Shown piece after piece: positions 58,916 through 64,000 of a stretch of DNA of 64,000 nt. The notes below the pieces were generated by a model. The model made no database searches and had not been told where the DNA came from. It saw only the letters and a list, made by a program, of their open reading frames with translations. Within the stretch, counting starts at the first letter, position 1. Every line of letters starts with the position of its first letter. Origin of the DNA: Amborella trichopoda (taxonomy: Eukaryota > Streptophyta > Magnoliopsida > Amborellales > Amborellaceae); NCBI RefSeq assembly GCF_000471905.2, contig NW_006498233.1, positions 2,864,073 through 2,928,072 on the forward strand. Direction: 5' to 3'. Made by a program: the position numbers and the translations under genes.

Positions 58916-59832
58916 ACTACGCTGCCCTCAAACGCCCCTCACAAACTCGGAATTCCAGTTGCATCCAAGGGAAGTCAAGCAACGATGAGCCGGGTTAGGC
59001 CTCGACCTAAGGCTTGAGGTAACTCTCATCCCCAATGCCGATTAACTTAGAGCCGAGTGTAAATTTCAAGACGACCCTAGCGCCGGTTGAGTTAGTGCCG
59101 GGTGAGTTTCCAAATACAACCCTAACGCCTGTTGACTTAGTGCTAGGTGAGTTTTCAAATACAACCCTAACGTCGGTTGACTTAACGTCGGGTGTGTTTC
59201 CAGAAACAACCCTAGCGCTAGTTAACTCAGTGTCAGTTGACTTCAAATAACATCACAGGTCGATCTTTAACAACCCGATGCCGGTTATGTTGTGAGAACT
59301 CAGCACCGGTTGAATATTCGCAATAGACCATTAGCGCTACACACGGCGCCGACCGTATTTCAAGCAATGTATGCCCTACCACTATCCCTAGTGAAGTTGC
59401 ACCCAAGCCATGATGTGTCATCCCCAGTGGAGTTACACACGAGCCGTTGCACTCAAACCGTGACTTCCCAAATGAAGTCAGAAGTTGTCCCTCATCCCCC
59501 AAGAGTTACACCCATACTACAGCCCCTTATCCCCAATGGAGTTAGAGTCATGCTTGCCCTACAATCCCCAGAGCGTTTGTTTCACACTAAGCTATCTTAT
59601 TCCTTGGGATTCGGGTTATCTTCATAAGCCAATTCTCCAAAGAGTACGCTTACCTCCAGGGAGTCAGGTTATCTTCATAGGCCAATTCTACCATTGTTGA
59701 CTAGCCTTCATCAGGTCACCATTTTCATCTAAGCCTTCAGTTTGTGAATGGCCTTAACCATTTTATCCCCAAGGAGTTGGATCGTCATCCACAGACCTAT
59801 TCCCCATGGAGCTCCACCTACATGGTGACCCA

Positions 59833-60428
59833 GCCTTGGTCCGTGCTGCCTGACCCTAAACTGCAGAGCCTCGGTCCGTGCTGCACAACCCTAAATTGCA
59901 GAGCCTCGGTCCGTGCTGCATGACCCTATACTGCACAACCTTGGTCCGTGCTGCACGACCCTAAACTACACAGCCTCAGTCCATGCCACACGACCTTAAA
60001 CTGCACAACCTCGGTCCCTACTGCACGACCATAAACTGCACAGCCTCTGTCCCTACTGCACGACCCTAAACTACACAGCCTGGGTCCATACTGCACGACC
60101 CTAAACTGTACAGCCTCGGTCCGTGTTGCACGGCCCTAAACTGCACAGCCTCAGTCCATGATGCACGACCCTAAACTGCACAGCCTCGGTCCATGCTGCA
60201 CGACCCTAAACTGCACAGCCTCGGTCCATGCAGCACGACCCTACAATGCACAGCGTCGGTCCATGCTGCACGACCCTAAATTGCACAGCCTCGGTCCATG
60301 CTGCACGAGCCTAAACTGCACTGCCTCAGTCTGTGCTGCACCACCCTAAACTGCATAGCCTCGGTCCATGTTGCACGACCCTAAGCTGTACAGCCACGGT
60401 CCATACTGCATGACCCTAAACTGCTCAG
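59833..60428 (+). repeat. 35-bp tandem array in element C tail (17 units)
   Basis: Seventeen units of 35 bp with consensus near CCTCGGTCCATGCTGCACGA followed by CCCTAAACTGCACAG. A short repeat-derived frame (60158-60349) is not a gene. Element B has about eight clear units of the same 35-bp period (12290-12558). A and E have only decayed or irregular relatives. Confidence 0.93.
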
Positions 60429-62379
60429 GCCTATGGTCCAAACTATACAACCTTAAACTGTAGTGGAGGTTTAGTTGCACGACCTTAAACTGCATGGTAC
60501 TAGTTATATGAATTTAAACTATCTAACCACGGTCCAGCTGTATAACCTTAAACCATAGTGCATGTCCTAGCTGCATGACGTTAAACTGCGCAACACCATG
60601 GTCCAAACTATATGACTTTAAACTGTAGCGGAGGTCCATTTGCATGACCTTAAACTGCATGGTCCTAGTCGTATGACTTTAAACTATATAACCACGATCT
60701 AGTTGTGTGACCTTAAACCATAACACCCGTCTTAACCGCATGAGATTAAAAGGCTCAACAACCATGATCCAGCTGTATGACCTTAAACCATAGTGCACGT
60801 CCTACTGGCATGACGATAAACTGCTTTGCCCAGGTCCCGGAGGCATGACCATAAACTTGCCCCCCACATACGCGCATACCCCTTTATGTGCACTTTCACG
60901 CACACCTTTCCTAACCTACCTGATAGTGTGCATGGTGCACCTTCATTACCACCTCAGAGAGTTCATTTTTTTCATCACCATAACTCATTCCTCAGTGAGT
61001 GTCACCCACAATTACAAAACGGCGAACCATCCCGCCATCTATATTCATTATAAGTTAGTGGGTCACCATCGTCCACTCACATTTCATACATCGTCCATCT
61101 CTCATAGGTAGCCCCGAGCCATCTCCCCAAGTGAGCCAAACCACCACCATACTCACTCCGTGGCCTACATAGACTGGCATCCATCACCATCACGGTCCAG
61201 CTGTTTGACCTTAAACCATTGTGCACGTCTAGTCCGCATGATGTTAAATTGTTTCATACAGGTCCTGGAGGCGTGACCTTAAACACGCCTTCACAAAGAA
61301 AAACAGAAAAGAATAACAGGCATAGTGTATACCTGAACAAGGGAAGGCTATGAGTAAAAATGACGGACGGGCATGGTCACAAAATCATGACTAAAAGAGT
61401 TCCATGAATAAAAAAACGGGCACGGTGAAAATCCGAAAGGGCATCATGAGCAAGAATGAAAAAAAAGGGTGGACATGACCAGAATGTCATGGGTAAAAGA
61501 ACCCCATAAAAAGAAGTTGGTGAAAACCGTCTCTACGGTGCCGCTTCCCACGACCAAGCAAAAATCTGCAAAAGACGCTTAGATCAGTAAATAGGTTGAT
61601 CCATCACTCACCTCAACAGGCGGCTTCAATCCTCACTCAAAAGAAGAAAATCCCTGGTGACATAAAAACCAGGAACCCAAAAACATGAGCTTCAAGAAAA
61701 CGATTCCAATAGTCTGAGTCCAGTTGACTTGAAAAACATAAGACTCACCAAGACCGCAAGATAAGTCTCATGAGGAAGAACATTATTCTCACGAGGTCAC
61801 ACTTACACTCTAAGAAACAAACATTACAAAGGAAAGAAACTGACAAAGCAAGGGGAGAACTTGCCAGAGACTTCAGCTCGCCTAACCGACAGGTCCAGAC
61901 CTTCGGGACCGGCTAACACTGTCCTCGATTGGACCCGGTAGTCAAGACCCAAAGTGGTACCCTGAATGTCAAAAGCAATCCTAGTGTAGCAGCAAACAGC
62001 ACCTACTAAAGCAAACTAATGAACGCAAACCAAATGGGAATAATGCCCTTCGTCATGACACTCAATTATCAGATGGGCCCGATTCTGACTGACGAGGTCC
62101 ATACAAAATCCTCAAATTCAGAATCACAAATAGTCCGCACGAGGGTGAGGACTTCGAAAAGATCCCTCAAAAAAGTCTCTTCTCCCCCAAAGGTCTCCAC
62201 AGACGGACTCGCAAACAATGCATTTCTACGTCTGAGCAGCTTAGTTACACCATTACGTGAATCTCCTCGGCATTCACGTGGTCTTGTGGCTAGGAAGGAA
62301 AAAAGTAAAAGCTAAAGGAAACTTTGTGAATGATTGTCCTTATCGCTTATCTTGAAGCACAACATTTGGTGGGGCAAGT

Positions 62380-63916
62380 TGTTTGAACGTATTTTTCAGC
62401 ACCTTGGTCCGTGGTAGGAAGCAGGTCAATAAAGCCTAAAAAATAGTAAAAATTCTTAACAGTCTCATAATGGCCCCAGAACTGGTCAAGATCTTTATCA
62501 GCACTTCAAAAGATCACCTGCTAAGTTTCATCGCAATCAGACATGTCTAAAGCAGTGAACACAAAGGAACAATTTTCAGAAAAATGGCCTCTAGCACGCT
62601 GAAACAGACCCTACAATTGGAACTACAAGATCTATGTCTCAAATCACTGTGGGACCACTGCCATTAGATCTGAAACGGTCGAAAACCCTAATGGGCCATG
62701 CTTTGGCTTAATCAGACACTCCAAAACAAAGATATGAGCAAAACATTGAAACAAAAGGGGCAGCACACTATTCTCGTATGGCCTCACTGTACCAAAACAC
62801 CATTAAAGGTGGCTATTTTTAGAGTCACGGGCAGTCACTTTCAGGGCCCGTAACTTACTCATTCTAAGACGGATCGCTCCCAAATTTGGTGAGCGTATTC
62901 CTCTCATCAAGACAAACAATTCGATATGTGGCACGCCTCGAGACGATGTCCGAGCAAGGAGAAAAGCTCGAGGGAAGTTTCTGATCCTTGAAGGAATTGC
63001 AGAAATTCAGCAGCAACAAGCATCGCTCGATGGACCAAATCACGACGCTCGCGCAACAGATCAACACAAAATCAATTCCATTGTGTGCGTAAGATCCAAG
63101 GCTATCGTTGGTCTAAACCCCATACATGATGGATGGTTAGATTTCATGCATGAAGCTAATGAAATAACTGAAATTCGAACTGCTGGATTCCAGATTTCGG
63201 CCAAAACTCAAAAGTTGCGAAATCTTCATCCAGGCTCCAAATCACGTCCCGTTTTTTGCCACGCGATTGTGACGGCATGCTTAGTGCACTACGACATAAA
63301 AAATAGAAAAAAATCAAGGAACGAGGCACTATCAATCCGAAATTTTCAATATTCATACAAATTTCAAGTCTCGTGATCATGGCTCAAAAACATGATTCAT
63401 GGCTCGAAGTTGGTATCAAAACGATCACTATGTCGAGCCCTACAAGAAAATAATAATCTTTCGATCAGACGAGCATCAGAGCAACCCGGGTCAGCCACAG
63501 AAGATCATACAAGTTCTCGGGCAGCAGCATGGACTGTTCTAGAATTCTAGACATTGTTCGGCAGGGGCAAAACAGTCCTTTTACACCCATATTTAGAATT
63601 TCTTTTAATTCAATTAAATCTTAATTTTCAGCAATTAGGTTTAATTTTGATCAATCCACGCATGTGTGGGTACAATTCTATGTAAACAGGCACTGCCTCA
63701 TTGTAAAAAGGACCCCTCGCCTTCAGTTGATGGTTTGAAGATTGAATAAAATTTTTGATGCTTTGCTTGAGCCTGTGAGTACGTCTTGGAGAGAGACAGA
63801 GGAGAGAGAAGAAAAGGGTCGATACCCTTCAAACAGGTAACTTTCTCTCTCCTCCCTCTCTCCCTTTTTTTCTCTCTTTCTCTCTCATCGCTCTTTCTCT
63901 CTCTTCTCTCTCTTCT

Positions 63917-64000
<84 letters not shown>
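62380..64000 (+). mobile_element. Element C 3' LTR, cut by window end
   Basis: It starts TGTTTGAACGTATTTTTCAGC after the polypurine tract and follows the shared LTR closely through U3 and R, with a decayed TATA at 63679-63688 and AATAAA at 63745-63750. From about 63838 it enters CT microsatellite and runs off the window, so the minisatellite and LTR end are not seen. Confidence 0.9.
63838..64000 (+). repeat. CT microsatellite at window end
   Basis: TCTC runs begin imperfectly and become a pure (CT)n from about 63930 to the last base. It is the equivalent of 47754-47896 in the shared LTR. Confidence 0.95.

Larger units (their letters stand above)
57376..62379 (+). repeat. Element C 3' tail and polypurine tract
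   Basis: Modules in order: repeats on ATCTAAGAGTAAGAGGACGG and AAGAAGAAGCAAACCCAC (57470-57660); GC-rich units (58130-58270); the antisense segment (58440-58915); GC-rich units around GTTGACTTAGTGCCGGGTGAG (59020-59340); TATCCCCAGTGGAGT motifs (59370-59830); a 35-bp array (59833-60428), becoming irregular to 60840; hairpin module CATGGTCACAAAATCATG (about 61372-61389). The final 800 bp are unique and end in TTGGTGGGGCAAG at 62366-62378. No sense gene is seen. Confidence 0.82.
46278..64000 (+). mobile_element. Element C: most complete Tat retrotransposon copy
   Basis: LTR (46278-49563), primer site, gag (49807-52600), linker (52600-53610), pol (53611-57375), tail (57376-62379) and 3' LTR (62380 onward) are all in order on the + strand. 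It shares its 5' LTR with E. It carries many nonsense and frameshift changes, for example at 53968, 54270, 54961, 55127 and 56993, so it is not autonomous. It is the best reference for the family in this window. Confidence 0.9.

Noticed and set aside
60158..60349. Short repeat protein frame in the element C tail
   Set aside because: It is generated by the 35-bp array and has no start context or conservation in A, B or E.

Overview
This is a plant nuclear window made almost entirely of old, broken, nested Ty3/Gypsy LTR retrotransposons. I find no host gene, tRNA, rRNA or CRISPR. The two main families are plant lineages. One is Tat (Ogre/Retand-like): a pol gene with a second, archaeal-type RNase H before integrase, and a very long repeat-filled 3' tail. 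The other is a Tekay/Del chromovirus: integrase followed by a chromodomain, an initiator-Met-tRNA-type primer site and ~3 kb LTRs. Slow decay, many nonsense codons and frameshifts, and deep nesting suggest a large-genome seed plant. The species cannot be read from this sequence.

Layout. Element A (Tat, + strand, 5' end outside the window) runs from 1 to 10756 and ends in an internally deleted LTR. Element B (Tat, - strand) is the backbone from 10757 to 34265. A sits in its 3' tail. A Tekay element (18717-28897, - strand) sits in its gag-pol gene, and a later deletion removed the outer end of that element's 5' LTR plus about 2.2 kb of B. 34266-36725 is unassigned, low-complexity-leaning sequence. 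It ends at the LTR start of a further element D (36726-38655), whose LTR is interrupted by a Tat array: LTR (38656) - internal region E - LTR (46278-49563) - internal region C - LTR (62380, running off the window). E is a deletion derivative that joins gag to the end of integrase. C is the most complete Tat copy, but it carries many stops and frameshifts.

The Tat family is the interesting part. Its LTRs are ~3.3 kb with a ~2 kb leader after the TATA box and polyadenylation signal. That leader carries CT microsatellite plus, in two copies, unrelated minisatellites (47 bp and 57 bp), each unit of which is a hairpin joined by a polypyrimidine/polypurine spacer. The 3.5-5 kb tail between pol and the 3' LTR has the same module order in four copies: purine-rich repeats, a GC-rich short-repeat array, an antisense segment with a TATA box in two copies and possible ORFs, more of the same array, an array whose motif resembles the complement of the primer binding site, a 35-bp satellite-like array, then hairpin repeats, polypurine tract and LTR. 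Long repeat-bearing 3' regions and extra antisense ORFs are known in the Tat lineage. The particular hairpin leader arrays and the primer-site-like array are the observations I would check first.

No gene here looks able to make a full functional protein. All coding calls are pseudogenes.
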